NCBI RefSeq assembly: GCF_023061285.1
Contig: NZ_JAKGAM010000007.1
Location: 1-64,000 of the forward strand
From: Chromohalobacter nigrandesensis
GTDB lineage: Bacteria > Pseudomonadota > Gammaproteobacteria > Pseudomonadales > Halomonadaceae
Direction: 5' to 3'
DNA length: 64,000 nucleotides
Part shown: positions 48,881 through 58,811 of the stretch, in pieces
Position numbering within the stretch: position 1 is the stretch's first letter
Layout of the letters: each line of letters starts with the position of its first letter
Translations under genes and position numbers: made by a program
The notes under the pieces: model-generated
What the model was told of the DNA's origin: nothing
Databases searched by the model: none
Seen by the model: only the letters and a program-made list of their open reading frames with translations

Positions 48881-50359
48881 CTAGGGCTCCCCGCGTGTCT
48901 CGTCGCCGGAAGAGGTCTCCTTGGTGTCGGGCTCGTCGTCCGCCATGTCGTCCAGTTCTTCAGCATCCACCTGATCGGTCAGATGCGCCGGCAGGTCGCG
49001 CTTCATGCGCACGCCCAGACGCTTGAGCATCAACGCCTGGCTGACCAGGCTCCCCTGCCCCGTCGACAGGCGCCCCATCGCCTGGCGATAGCTGCCGTCG
49101 GCGCGTTCCAGATGACGGCCGACGTCCTCAAGGCTGTCCACGAAGCCGCGAAACTTGTCGAGCAACTTGCCCGCCCGTGCGGCGATGACACGGGCGTTAT
49201 CGTTCTGGCGCTCCAGCGTCCAGAGACTGGCCACGGTTCTCAAGCTCGCCAGCAGCGTGGTCGGCGTGACCACCACGATGTCGCGCGAGAAGGCGTCCTG
49301 GAAGAGCGTTTCATCATGCTGGAAGGCCACCGCGAACGCCGGCTCGACGGGCATGAACAGGAACACGAAATCCGGTGAGTTGAGTCCCGGCAAGCGCGGA
49401 TAGTCACGCCCGGAAAGTGCATCGATATGCGCGCGCACCGCCTGGACATGGGCCTTCAACGCCTGCGCGCGCGTGGCCTCGTCTTCGGCGTTGACGTAAC
49501 GCACGTAGGCGTTGAGCGAGACCTTGGCATCGACGATCAGGTGGCGGTTGTCGGGCAGGTAGATCACCGCATCGGGGCGCTGACGCCCCGACTCGCCCTC
49601 CACCGAGACTTCGCGCTTGTATTCGATGTCGCGGCGCAGTCCCGAGCGCTCGAGCACCGATTCGAGTATCACCTCGCCCCAATCGCCCTGCATCTTCTTG
49701 TCGCCCTTGAGCGCCCGCGTCAGGTTGGCGGCTTCCTCGGTGATCTGGCGATTCAGGGTGGACAGATGCTCGATCTGCGTCTTGAGGGTCGAGCGTTCGC
49801 GCAGCGACTGGCCGTGAATTTCCTCCAGGCGCGCCCGGAAGTCACCGACCTGCTCGCGAAACGGTGCCAGCATGGCCTCGAGATTCTCGCGACTCTGGGT
49901 GTTGAAGGTTTGCTGACGTTCCTCGAAGATCCGTCCCGCCAACGCCTCGAAGTCCTGGGTGAGACGTGTCCGCGCCTCCTCGAGCAGGGCGAGCTTCTCG
50001 GCATGGTGGGAGCGCTCCTGTTCGAGCTGTGTTTCCAGGCGACCGTGACGCTCGCGCAGCGCCGCAAGCTGCTCCTGACGAGCGTCTAGATCGCGCTCGC
50101 GTTGCCCCAGCAGTCGCTGGGTCTCGAGGCTCTGCTCGCGCACGGCGTCCAGTTGGGCATCGCTCTGGGCCAGCTCGCGCTCCAGCCGGGCGCGTGTTTC
50201 CTCGGCCTCGGCCTGATGACGCTGGGCACGTTCGACATCGTGCTCGGCCGCCTCGCGACGCGTGCGTTCACGCCGCCATGCGACACCGAGCATCAGTGCG
50301 GCGAGCATCAGGACGCCCGCAAGGGCGAGAAGATAAGCGGCAGGAAACGTACTGGACAT
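48881..50359 (-). CDS. rmuC: DNA recombination protein RmuC
   Basis: A 492-residue protein. ATG at 50359 gives one N-terminal TM helix (AYLLALAGVLMLAALMLGVAW), then a long coiled coil (about 30-190), then the RmuC nuclease-like domain. Key segments are LKGDKKMQGDWGEVILESVLERSGL, RQRPDAVIYLPDNRHLIVDAKVSLNAY and the FMPVEPAFAVAF region. RmuC limits inversions at short inverted repeats. The frame extends further upstream without conserved sequence. Confidence 0.93.
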   Translation of the reverse strand: MSSTFPAAYLLALAGVLMLAALMLGVAWRRERTRREAAEHDVERAQRHQAEAEETRARLERELAQSDAQLDAVREQSLETQRLLGQRERDLDARQEQLAALRERHGRLETQLEQERSHHAEKLALLEEARTRLTQDFEALAGRIFEERQQTFNTQSRENLEAMLAPFREQVGDFRARLEEIHGQSLRERSTLKTQIEHLSTLNRQITEEAANLTRALKGDKKMQGDWGEVILESVLERSGLRRDIEYKREVSVEGESGRQRPDAVIYLPDNRHLIVDAKVSLNAYVRYVNAEDEATRAQALKAHVQAVRAHIDALSGRDYPRLPGLNSPDFVFLFMPVEPAFAVAFQHDETLFQDAFSRDIVVVTPTTLLASLRTVASLWTLERQNDNARVIAARAGKLLDKFRGFVDSLEDVGRHLERADGSYRQAMGRLSTGQGSLVSQALMLKRLGVRMKRDLPAHLTDQVDAEELDDMADDEPDTKETSSGDETRGEP

Positions 50360-50602
50360 GGGCGAATACCGGCGATTGAAGACTTTCGATGAAAACGTGC
50401 GCTTAAAACTCTCGATTAAAAACGCGATCAAACACTTCGCGCGCATCACCTTCCCCCACTGCGCGGCGCGACGCAAGCAACCCGGGGCTTGAAGTCACGC
50501 GGCGATGGCCCAAACTCAATGAGTGAGGCCGCCTGATACCGGACTAGGATCGCCCGGTGGTGGCTGCTGTCATCCATGAAGCATCACGACCAGGAGGTCA
50601 CG

Positions 50603-51166
50603 ATGAGTCAAGCACAGTCAGGTAAACGTGTCGCCATCCTCGCCACCGACGGTTTCGAGGAATCCGAGCTTTCCGCACCGCGTGCCGCCTTGCAGAGTCA
50701 GGGCGTCGAGGTGCAAGTGGTCACCCCCGAAGGCAAGGACATCCGTGCCTGGGCCGAGACCGAATGGGGCGACACCTACGAGGCCGACAAGGCCTTGAGC
50801 GATGTCGACGTCAGCGATTATCACGCCCTGGTCCTGCCCGGCGGGCTCTTCAATCCCGACGAACTGCGCCTCAACGAAAAAGCACTGGCCTTCGTGCGCG
50901 GCTTCTTCGAGGGGGGTAAGCCAGTGGCTGCGATCTGCCATGCCCCGTGGATCCTGATCAACGCCGGTGTCGTCGACGGGCGCAAGATGACCTCGGTCGC
51001 CTCCGTGGGGCAGGATCTCAAGAACGCCGGTGCCCACTGGGTCGATGAGCCGGTCGTCGTCGATAACGGCCTGGTCACCAGCCGCACTCCCAAGGACATG
51101 GACGCCTTCAACGCCAAACTGATAGAGGAGCTGGCCGAAGGTCGCCATAGCGGACAGCACGCCTGA
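50603..51166 (+). CDS. DJ-1/PfpI family protein (YhbO/PfpI type)
   Basis: A 187-residue member of the DJ-1/PfpI superfamily, start ATG 50603 with AGGAGG. The nucleophile elbow is AAICHAPWILINAG with the cysteine-histidine pair; the acidic residue is in ILATDGFEESELS. These proteins act as chaperone-like or deglycase/glyoxalase enzymes protecting against carbonyl stress. It ends in TGATGG, where the stop overlaps the start of the next gene by one base. Confidence 0.9.
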   Translation: MSQAQSGKRVAILATDGFEESELSAPRAALQSQGVEVQVVTPEGKDIRAWAETEWGDTYEADKALSDVDVSDYHALVLPGGLFNPDELRLNEKALAFVRGFFEGGKPVAAICHAPWILINAGVVDGRKMTSVASVGQDLKNAGAHWVDEPVVVDNGLVTSRTPKDMDAFNAKLIEELAEGRHSGQHA

Positions 51167-52353
51167 TGGCCCCCTACCGACCACAACCGACGTCCGCCTC
51201 ACGTGAGGCGGACGTCTTGCGTACCGCCGAGAGCGTCGGCCCGCGAGGCGGTATTCGCATGTTGTCACGACGCCTGCATTTCGCTCTCAAGAGCCTGCTA
51301 CGGATCTTCGCGCGGCCGATGAAGTCGGATAGCGGCCGAGGCGGCCCGGTCGTCCACCCCTACCGTGGTTACGGCACGCACCGCGAGGTATTCCTGATGG
51401 GACGCGTCTTCCGTCAGGTGGGGCTGGCGCGCATCATCCCTAGACGCGGGGCGCTACGTGACGCCGCAGACGTGACCCGACGCCTGGCGCGGCGCGGCTT
51501 TGCCGACGCTGAGGTGCGCATTCGCCTGGGCGACAATAGCGCCACTGTCACTACCGACCACGACGGCTATTTCAATGTCCGCCTGCCGCTCGACATTCCG
51601 CTCGACGAGCACGTTTCATGGCATCGTGCCGAGCTCGAGGTCATCACGGCCGACCGCGACAACGTCCGCTCGCGCGCCGATGTCTATATTCCACCGCCAA
51701 ATACCGACCTGATGGTGATCAGCGACATCGACGACACGGTGATGTACACCGGCGTCGCCGACAAGCTGCGCATGTTATATCGCTTATTCGTCGAGAAGGC
51801 GCATCGACGCACAGCTTTTCCCGGCGTTGCCGAACTCTATCAGGCCTTGCACGCGGGTACAGCGGGCGACTCACGGCGGCCGATCCTCTACGTCTCACGC
51901 GGTCCGTGGAGCATCTACGAGGTGCTCGAGGCGTTCTTCCAGCTCAACCATATTCCGGTCGGGCCGATCCTGTTCCTGCGCGAATGGGGTATTTCCTGGC
52001 GTCATCCCTGGCCGCGCCGCGCCGAAGATCACAAGTACGGCTTGATCACCCAGATGCTCACGCTCTTCGACACCCTGCCCTGCGTGCTGATCGGCGACAG
52101 CGGTCAACACGACCCCGAGATCTACACGCGTATCGTCAAGGAGAACCCGGACCGCGTGAAGACGATCTACATTCGTCGCGTTGACCGCAAACCCGACCGC
52201 GAAGCCGCCATCGCCCGGTTGCGCGAGGAGATCGAGCACACCGACTGCGAGCTGCTGCTGAGCGACGATAGCGCCGACATGGCCGTGCATGCGCACGACC
52301 GTGGCTATATCTCCGAGACGGGGCTGGAAGCGGTGCGTCAGGCGTCGCGCTGA
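51166..52353 (+). CDS. App1-like (DUF2183) phosphatidate phosphatase family protein
   Basis: A 395-residue protein. ATG at 51166 overlaps the upstream stop; an internal ATG at 51259 is the other likely start. The C-terminal half is a HAD-like phosphatase: D187-I-D189-D-T begins motif I (VISDIDDTVMYTG), motif II serine is in ILYVSRGPWSIYEV, and the DHKYGLI...VLIGDSGQHDPEIY segment supplies motifs III and IV. DUF2183 includes yeast App1, a phosphatidate phosphatase. The N-terminal half is a beta-rich domain of unknown role. No signal peptide is evident. Confidence 0.85.
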   Translation: MAPYRPQPTSASREADVLRTAESVGPRGGIRMLSRRLHFALKSLLRIFARPMKSDSGRGGPVVHPYRGYGTHREVFLMGRVFRQVGLARIIPRRGALRDAADVTRRLARRGFADAEVRIRLGDNSATVTTDHDGYFNVRLPLDIPLDEHVSWHRAELEVITADRDNVRSRADVYIPPPNTDLMVISDIDDTVMYTGVADKLRMLYRLFVEKAHRRTAFPGVAELYQALHAGTAGDSRRPILYVSRGPWSIYEVLEAFFQLNHIPVGPILFLREWGISWRHPWPRRAEDHKYGLITQMLTLFDTLPCVLIGDSGQHDPEIYTRIVKENPDRVKTIYIRRVDRKPDREAAIARLREEIEHTDCELLLSDDSADMAVHAHDRGYISETGLEAVRQASR

Positions 52354-52354
52354 T

Positions 52355-53818
52355 TCACGCCGCCCGCGCTGTGGCCAAGTCTTCGATCACGGCGCGCAGC
52401 ACCTGCCAGAACTCGCCCACGGAGTCGAGCTCGACACGCTCCGCCGGCGAGTGAGCGCCGCGGATCAGGGGGCCGAAGGAAATCATGTCCAGTTGCGGGT
52501 ACTTGCCGCCGAGAATGCCGCATTCCAGCCCGGCGTGGATGACCTTCACGTCCGGGTCGACGCCGGTCTGTTCGAGGTGCAGGCGACGAAAGCGCGCCAG
52601 CAGCGTGCTTTCGGGGTCCGGCGTCCAGCCGGGATAGGCGTTCTCGACCCGCGTTTCGGCACCGATCAGCGAGAACAGTGCCCGGAAGCGGTCGGCGAGA
52701 TCCTGTGTGGCACTATCGCGCAACGAGCGCACCAGGGCGCAAAGATGAAAACACCCGGCCTCGAGCTTGACCACGCCCAGGTTATTGGACGTCTCCACCA
52801 CGCCCGGCACTTCCACGCTCATACGCTCGACGCCGCACGGCGCCACATGTAAAGCCGCGATCAGCAGGCGACTGGCCGCCTCGGTGAGCGGCGCATCAGG
52901 CTCGGCGGGCTCGAGGGCGAGCTGCACGTCTTCGTCGATTCCCGCCAACTCGCTGGCCAACTCAGCCTGGAGTTCGGCCAACCGCTGCGTCACTGCGTCC
53001 TCTTCGTCGAGGGGCAACGCGATGCTGGCGAAGGCCTCGCGCGGCAACGCATTGCGCAGCGTGCCGCCGTGATAGGCGACGAGGCAGGCGCCGAACGGTT
53101 CCAGGGCACGCAGCACGCGCACCAGCAAGCGATTGGCGTTGCCGCGCCCCTTGTGGATATCGATCCCCGAGTGGCCGCCCACCAGTCCGGTCAGGGCGAC
53201 GCGACGCACGATTTCGTCCTCGCCGAGATCCCGCGTGGGCAGCCGCGCACCAACGACCACGTCGGCCCCTCCGGCACAGCCGATATAAACCTGGCCGCGA
53301 TCCTCGGAGTCGAGATTGAGCAGATAACGCCCCTGCAGCCAGCCCTCGTCGAGCTCCAGTGCGCCGCGCATGGAGGCTTCTTCTTCCAGCGTAAACAACG
53401 CCTCGAGGGGACCGTGGCGCAGGCTGTCGTCCTCGAGAATCGCCAGCGCGGCGGCCACGCCCATGCCGTTATCGGCGCCCAGGGTGGTCTCACGGGCATG
53501 CAGCCAGCCGTCTTCGACGTAGGTGTCGAGGGCATCGCGGGTAAAATCATGCGGGTGATCGGCGTTGGCCTGGGCGACCATGTCCAGATGTCCCTGCAGG
53601 ATGACGCCGGGAAGCGCTTCGCATCCCGGCGAGGCCGGCTTGAAAATCTTGAGATTACCCGCGCTATCGCGTTCATGCGCAAGCCCACGTTCGTCGGCCC
53701 AGGCCGTGAGCGTCTCGACCAGGCGCTGTTCATGGCCGGAGGGGCGCGGCGTGTTGCACAACGTGCGGAAATGGCGCCACAGCGGTTCGGGAGAGAGTTG
53801 CAGAAGATGATCGTTCAT
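52355..53818 (-). CDS. pepD: Aminoacyl-histidine dipeptidase (PepD/carnosinase)
   Basis: A 487-residue M20 metallopeptidase cleaving Xaa-His dipeptides. ATG at 53818 gives MNDHLLQLSPEPLWRHF. Zinc ligands are in QGHLDMVAQ (His, Asp) and TLGADNGMGVAAALAILED (Asp), FTLEEEASMRGA (Glu), and HAGLECGILGG near the C-terminus. Length matches E. coli PepD (485). Convergent with the App1-like gene with a one-base gap. Confidence 0.94.
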   Translation of the reverse strand: MNDHLLQLSPEPLWRHFRTLCNTPRPSGHEQRLVETLTAWADERGLAHERDSAGNLKIFKPASPGCEALPGVILQGHLDMVAQANADHPHDFTRDALDTYVEDGWLHARETTLGADNGMGVAAALAILEDDSLRHGPLEALFTLEEEASMRGALELDEGWLQGRYLLNLDSEDRGQVYIGCAGGADVVVGARLPTRDLGEDEIVRRVALTGLVGGHSGIDIHKGRGNANRLLVRVLRALEPFGACLVAYHGGTLRNALPREAFASIALPLDEEDAVTQRLAELQAELASELAGIDEDVQLALEPAEPDAPLTEAASRLLIAALHVAPCGVERMSVEVPGVVETSNNLGVVKLEAGCFHLCALVRSLRDSATQDLADRFRALFSLIGAETRVENAYPGWTPDPESTLLARFRRLHLEQTGVDPDVKVIHAGLECGILGGKYPQLDMISFGPLIRGAHSPAERVELDSVGEFWQVLRAVIEDLATARAA

Positions 53819-53967
53819 GGGAAATCGTTCCTGTTGGGAGCCGCCGACATCGCGCGCCACGTCTCCCGGTAACGACAAACGATCAAGGAATGGCGACGCA
53901 GCACGTGTCGGGCGTCATCACACCTTACGCGCTGAATCACGCAACGCAAGCCCACCGACAGCGACAG

Positions 53968-56190
53968 TCAGGGCGTCGGCTCCAGACGACAACGCAAGAG
54001 GCCCGCCAGACGGCGCCAGTGGGCGATTCGAACCTGGCGTCCCATGGCGCGCGTCGCCTCGACATCACGCCCTTGGAACAACGTCGCGGCCCAATCACGT
54101 AACGCTTGCACGTCCTCGTCCAGCGTCTCGTCGGCGGCTTTCTGCGGCTGGCGGCGCCACCAGGCCAGCCAGGCCCGACACAGCCAGGGCCGCGCCAGCG
54201 CCAGCTCACCGCCGCCCTGCGCGAAACGCTCCAGGCGTGCATATAGATCGGCATTCACCGCGGGCACCGCTCCCTCATGCAGCAACGCCGTGACGACATC
54301 GGTTTCCAGATGCGCCAGCTCGAAAGCCAGCAGACTCGGCAGCAGGTACTGGAAGTCATCCGCCCAAGTCGCCAGCGACGCCCTCGCCGGGGGCATCAAC
54401 GCCCGCCCCATCATCAGGGCGTGCTCGCCGCTCGCCGCCTCACGGGTAAGTCCCAAACGCAGTGAGATGAACCCCAAACGCCGCCAGAAGGCGATCAGCA
54501 TCGCCTCGGCGCCGAAACTCACGCCCAGATACGCGACCTCGTGCGAACAGGCCGCAGTGGCCACGGCCTCGACCAGTGCCCGCCCCACGCCACGCCGCCG
54601 CGCCACGGGATGCACGGCGATGCGCATGATGCGCCACCAGCGCGATGTCAGCGCCGTCTGCCAGCCACCGTGCGCGGCCAACGACTGCGCCAGCAGATGA
54701 CCGCGCGGACGGCGCTCGCCGAGCACGACACACTCAGCCAGATCGGCGGGAAAACCACCCTCCGCCTGCACCTGGCAGACCCCGAGACAGGTATCGCCGG
54801 CATAGGCCACCGCGAGTCGCACATCGGGGCCGTCGAGCAGTTGGCGCAAATCACTCGGGGTGGTGCGGTAATGGGCCTGCACCAGCAGGCCGAATAACGC
54901 CTCGAGGGCATGCTCGTCGTCGGCCAGCGTCGCCCGGTCAAGCCAGCGAATGCGCAGCGGCGCGGCAGCCAACGCCGCTTCGGCCTCGCTATCGTCGGCC
55001 GGCGCGGCATCGAGCAGCAATATATCGCGGGTAAGACGCTCGAGGGGATCGCCGTCGGCCCAGCGCACCGGCTCACGCAGACGGATCTCGCGCCAGTCGG
55101 GCGTACGGCGAGAAAGACGCGCATAAAAGCGGACCTGAAAGCCACGTCCGGTGCCTTCGTAACCGTGCACGGTGGTGGCGAAAGCGAGACGCGGGAAGGC
55201 CTCCAGCCAACGTGCCAACAGCGGCGTGGGAATGGCCGCCGCCTCATCGACGAACAGGGTCGGCGGCGCGTGACGATCCACATCCGGTTCGCTCAGGGCC
55301 GCCATGACGGCGTCCGGGGCGAGAAAGCGCACCTCGCACTCCCCCGCTTCCAGCGTGATCTGAAAGCGCGCCGCATCGCGGTGCCCATGGGGATACAACG
55401 CGGCCAAGCGCTCGAACAACGGCTCGACCGCGGCTTGACGTGGTGCGGTGACCCACAGCGTCGTCTCGCCCGCCGCCAGCCGTCGCCCGGCGGCAATCCC
55501 CAGTGCGGCCGACTTGCCACGCCCGCGATCGGCGCTCAGGACCACCGGACGGCGACGGCGCAGCCGCGTCAACCGATGCACGGCCTCTTGCTGATCATGC
55601 GTAATACAGGCGTCACCGGGAGAAGACGCTGCGGGCGCGCTCACCTCGGGCAGGCGACCGGGATGCGGCGAAGCGTGTTCATCAGGCCAGCGCCAGACGC
55701 TGGGCTCGCGGCGCAGACCGCGTGCCAGGCGCGCCAGGTAATGGGCGCTCAGGGTCGTCGGCGCGTGGGGCCAATGTGCCAGGCGCGCATAGTCGGCATC
55801 CGGGCCGACCTGACCGGCAGCCCACTCGGCGGGCGTCAATATGACGAGCACCCCTCCGGCACGCAGTGTGCCGCTCAACGCCCCGAAGGCATCCGGATCG
55901 AAGCCCGGCTCGGCGCCAGCATCGATGATAATCAAGTCATGCTCGCGTCCCAGCCGGGTGCGGGCCTGGCGCGGAGCAAGCGCGTCGATGGTGTCTCCGG
56001 GCGCGGTCTGACCGACCCACAAGGGCGCATGCCACGTGCGTGCTCGCCATAGAGAAAGTGCCCGCGCCCGTGCCGTCTCGGGAGACGCGGGTATCCAGAT
56101 CACGCCGCGATGCCGCCGTTCACGACAGGCATCGACGAGGGCATACAACCATGCGCTGGAGGACGTCATGTCATCCGAGGAGGCATTCAT
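53968..56190 (-). CDS. tmcA: tRNA(Met) cytidine acetyltransferase TmcA
   Basis: A 740-residue enzyme making N4-acetylcytidine at the wobble position of elongator tRNA-Met, with ATP/GTP and acetyl-CoA. Domains in order: N-terminal DUF1726-like (about 1-190), helicase-like ATPase with Walker A LSADRGRGKSAALGIAAGRRL and VDEAAAIPTPLLARWLEAF, GNAT acetyltransferase (IAVHPVARRRGVGRALVEA), and C-terminal tRNA-binding region. It is longer than E. coli TmcA (671). The upstream region has a series of 10-bp repeats at 56231. Confidence 0.92.
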   Translation of the reverse strand: MNASSDDMTSSSAWLYALVDACRERRHRGVIWIPASPETARARALSLWRARTWHAPLWVGQTAPGDTIDALAPRQARTRLGREHDLIIIDAGAEPGFDPDAFGALSGTLRAGGVLVILTPAEWAAGQVGPDADYARLAHWPHAPTTLSAHYLARLARGLRREPSVWRWPDEHASPHPGRLPEVSAPAASSPGDACITHDQQEAVHRLTRLRRRRPVVLSADRGRGKSAALGIAAGRRLAAGETTLWVTAPRQAAVEPLFERLAALYPHGHRDAARFQITLEAGECEVRFLAPDAVMAALSEPDVDRHAPPTLFVDEAAAIPTPLLARWLEAFPRLAFATTVHGYEGTGRGFQVRFYARLSRRTPDWREIRLREPVRWADGDPLERLTRDILLLDAAPADDSEAEAALAAAPLRIRWLDRATLADDEHALEALFGLLVQAHYRTTPSDLRQLLDGPDVRLAVAYAGDTCLGVCQVQAEGGFPADLAECVVLGERRPRGHLLAQSLAAHGGWQTALTSRWWRIMRIAVHPVARRRGVGRALVEAVATAACSHEVAYLGVSFGAEAMLIAFWRRLGFISLRLGLTREAASGEHALMMGRALMPPARASLATWADDFQYLLPSLLAFELAHLETDVVTALLHEGAVPAVNADLYARLERFAQGGGELALARPWLCRAWLAWWRRQPQKAADETLDEDVQALRDWAATLFQGRDVEATRAMGRQVRIAHWRRLAGLLRCRLEPTP

Positions 56191-56230
56191 GCGTCATCTC
56201 CCTTGTGTTATCGCCCTCGTCAGTCTCTCA

Positions 56231-56270
56231 AAGCTCTCACGAACTTTCACAAACTCTCACAACTACACAC
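56231..56270. repeat. Four 10-bp imperfect repeats upstream of tmcA
   Basis: AAGCTCTCAC, GAACTTTCAC, AAACTCTCAC and AACTACACAC follow head to tail. They share the CTYTCAC core with one full helical turn between copies. They sit 41-80 bases before the tmcA ATG, within likely promoter range. A protein-binding role is possible but unproven. Confidence 0.6.
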
Positions 56271-56294
56271 GCCCGCGAATCGCTTCGCGGGCGT
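56269..56294. terminator. Hairpin after trxB
   Basis: A perfect 10-bp stem ACGCCCGCGA / TCGCGGGCGT with a 6-base loop. It follows the trxB stop by 56 bases and precedes the tmcA promoter; no T-run. Confidence 0.5.
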
Positions 56295-56349
56295 GGGCAT
56301 CGGCTTCAGGTTGTCGCCGCGCGGCGCGACACAATGGCCTTATCCAGGC

Positions 56350-57372
<1,023 letters not shown>

Positions 57373-57421
57373 TCACGCGCAGGCCACACACCATTCGCTG
57401 TAAACGCTTGTCGACACGGCA

Positions 57422-57445
57422 AAGGGCGGCCGAGTGACCGCCCTT
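57422..57445 (-). terminator. Terminator of ahpC
   Basis: An 8-bp stem AAGGGCGG / CCGCCCTT with an 8-base loop, 20 bases after the peroxiredoxin stop on the minus strand. Confidence 0.6.
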
Positions 57446-57465
57446 CGTTGCAAACGCACTAACGC

Positions 57466-58068
57466 TTACAGTTCGTCGGAGTGCGTGCCCAGATACTTGG
57501 CGACGCCTTCGGCGGTGTCTTTCATGCCTTCCTGACCTTCTTCCCAACCAGCGGGGCAGACTTCGCCATTCTTCTGGTGGAACTGGAGGGCCTTGACCAT
57601 GCGCAGCATCTCATCGACGTTGCGACCCAGCGGCAGGTTGTTGATGGTCTGATGCTGGACGACGCCGTCTTCGTCGATCAGGAAGGACGCGCGCAGGGCG
57701 ACGCCGGCTTCCGGATGCTCGATACCGAAGGCTTGCGTGATCTCGTGCTTGACGTCAGCCACCATCGGGAAGCCGACTTCACCGATGCCGCCCTTCTCGG
57801 GAGAGGTCTTGCGCCATGCGTGGTGAGTGAACTGAGAGTCGATGGACACCCCGATCACTTCAACGCCGAGATCGCGGAACTGCGCGAGACGGTTGTCGTG
57901 GGCGATGATTTCGGACGGGCAGACGAAGGTGAAGTCCAACGGCCAGAAAAAGACGACACGCATCTTGCCGTTGGTTTCGGACAGCTTGAAGTCGTCGACG
58001 ATGGTGCCATCGCCCAGAACCGCTGCCGCTTCAAAATCGGGTACCTGACGTCCAACCAATACGCTCAT
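57466..58068 (-). CDS. 2-Cys peroxiredoxin, AhpC/Prx1 type
   Basis: A 200-residue peroxiredoxin that reduces H2O2 and organic peroxides. The peroxidatic cysteine is C50 in PLDFTFVCPSEI and the resolving cysteine is C171 in GEVCPAGWEEG. The GG-x-G/YF-type C-terminal features are absent, but length and motif fit AhpC-like typical 2-Cys enzymes. It is next to trxB, which can recycle it through thioredoxin; no ahpF is in the window. An AGGAG site precedes the ATG. Confidence 0.93.
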   Translation of the reverse strand: MSVLVGRQVPDFEAAAVLGDGTIVDDFKLSETNGKMRVVFFWPLDFTFVCPSEIIAHDNRLAQFRDLGVEVIGVSIDSQFTHHAWRKTSPEKGGIGEVGFPMVADVKHEITQAFGIEHPEAGVALRASFLIDEDGVVQHQTINNLPLGRNVDEMLRMVKALQFHQKNGEVCPAGWEEGQEGMKDTAEGVAKYLGTHSDEL

Positions 58069-58231
58069 GCTTTTCTCCTGAAAAGTCGAGTGGATGACTG
58101 TGATAAAAACGCCCCAAGGATAAAGACGGCTTTACCATATGCCAATTTGATTGCCCCAATAGGCAACATAGTCACTTCCTATCGGGCTGCCATGGCGTTC
58201 TCGCCATAGCGATGCCGCCATAGGGAAGCAC

Positions 58232-58441
58232 TCAAAATACGTCGTCGTCTTGCCCCAGCATGACGTCCTCAAGCTCGCCACTGAATGGCGATACCGACAC
58301 GCGCACTTGAATCGGCGCGCAACACTGGGGGCAGTCTTCCCAAGTAGCATGGCTACCCACACTGCTATCGATCAGCATCTCGAAAGACGCATCGCAATAA
58401 GGACATGTCGCCGGCCAGGGAAACAACATCTCTTCGTTCAT
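58232..58441 (-). CDS. CPXCG-motif small zinc protein
   Basis: A 69-residue protein with two cysteine pairs, C13-P-Y-C16 and C37-P-Q-C40 (with C41 adjacent), expected to bind one zinc. This is the CPXCG family of small uncharacterised proteins seen widely in Gammaproteobacteria. The acidic C-terminus (ELEDVMLGQDDDVF) is typical. Its function is unknown. It is a single gene between ahpC and the acnA promoter region. Confidence 0.85.
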   Translation of the reverse strand: MNEEMLFPWPATCPYCDASFEMLIDSSVGSHATWEDCPQCCAPIQVRVSVSPFSGELEDVMLGQDDDVF

Positions 58442-58811
58442 ACCGACTTCCTGGCCTCTTCAGAGTACGGCGCTTAAGAGTACGGCGCTTCACCGATTGA
58501 TGTCGGGTCGTCCTCGCCCTCTTTCAAGCCAGTGCATCGAGATTCTCGCACAAGATTGGCGTGCCACGCTTCAGGCACCACTCCACATCCACCTGCACCT
58601 GCCACCTTGGTGACATGGGCGCGCTTGAAATAAAGGCTTATCATGACCATGTCTACGCTATCGATGATATTGTAGACATTGTCGAAGGAACCTGACTCGC
58701 GGCGAACCGAGCCGTCGGATAGTCCGCTGGCCTCTCCGGCATTTCCAGGCACGACTTGGTTCCACGTTCGCCATGAAAAAATCGTCCAGCATTGATGAGG
58801 AGGAGGGCTCC
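58442..58811. other. Intergenic region upstream of acnA
   Basis: These 370 bases hold no recognised gene. A 7-bp inverted repeat TGTCTAC (58650-58656) / GTAGACA (58672-58678) lies about 135 bases before the acnA start and could be a regulator site. A short repeated phrase AGAGTACGGCGCTT occurs twice near 58462-58490. Confidence 0.5.
58650..58678. promoter_or_regulatory. Inverted repeat upstream of acnA
   Basis: TGTCTAC and GTAGACA are perfect inverted heptamers separated by 15 bases, with TATCGATGATA between. GntR-type regulators of TCA and propionate genes often bind TTGTnnACAA-like repeats, so this is a candidate operator. No direct evidence. Confidence 0.35.

Noticed and set aside
53995-54045. 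tRNA-like T-loop sequence GGTTCGAATC on the minus strand
   Set aside because: It lies inside the tmcA reading frame (encoding RQVRIAHW) with no acceptor stem, D-arm or anticodon arm around it.
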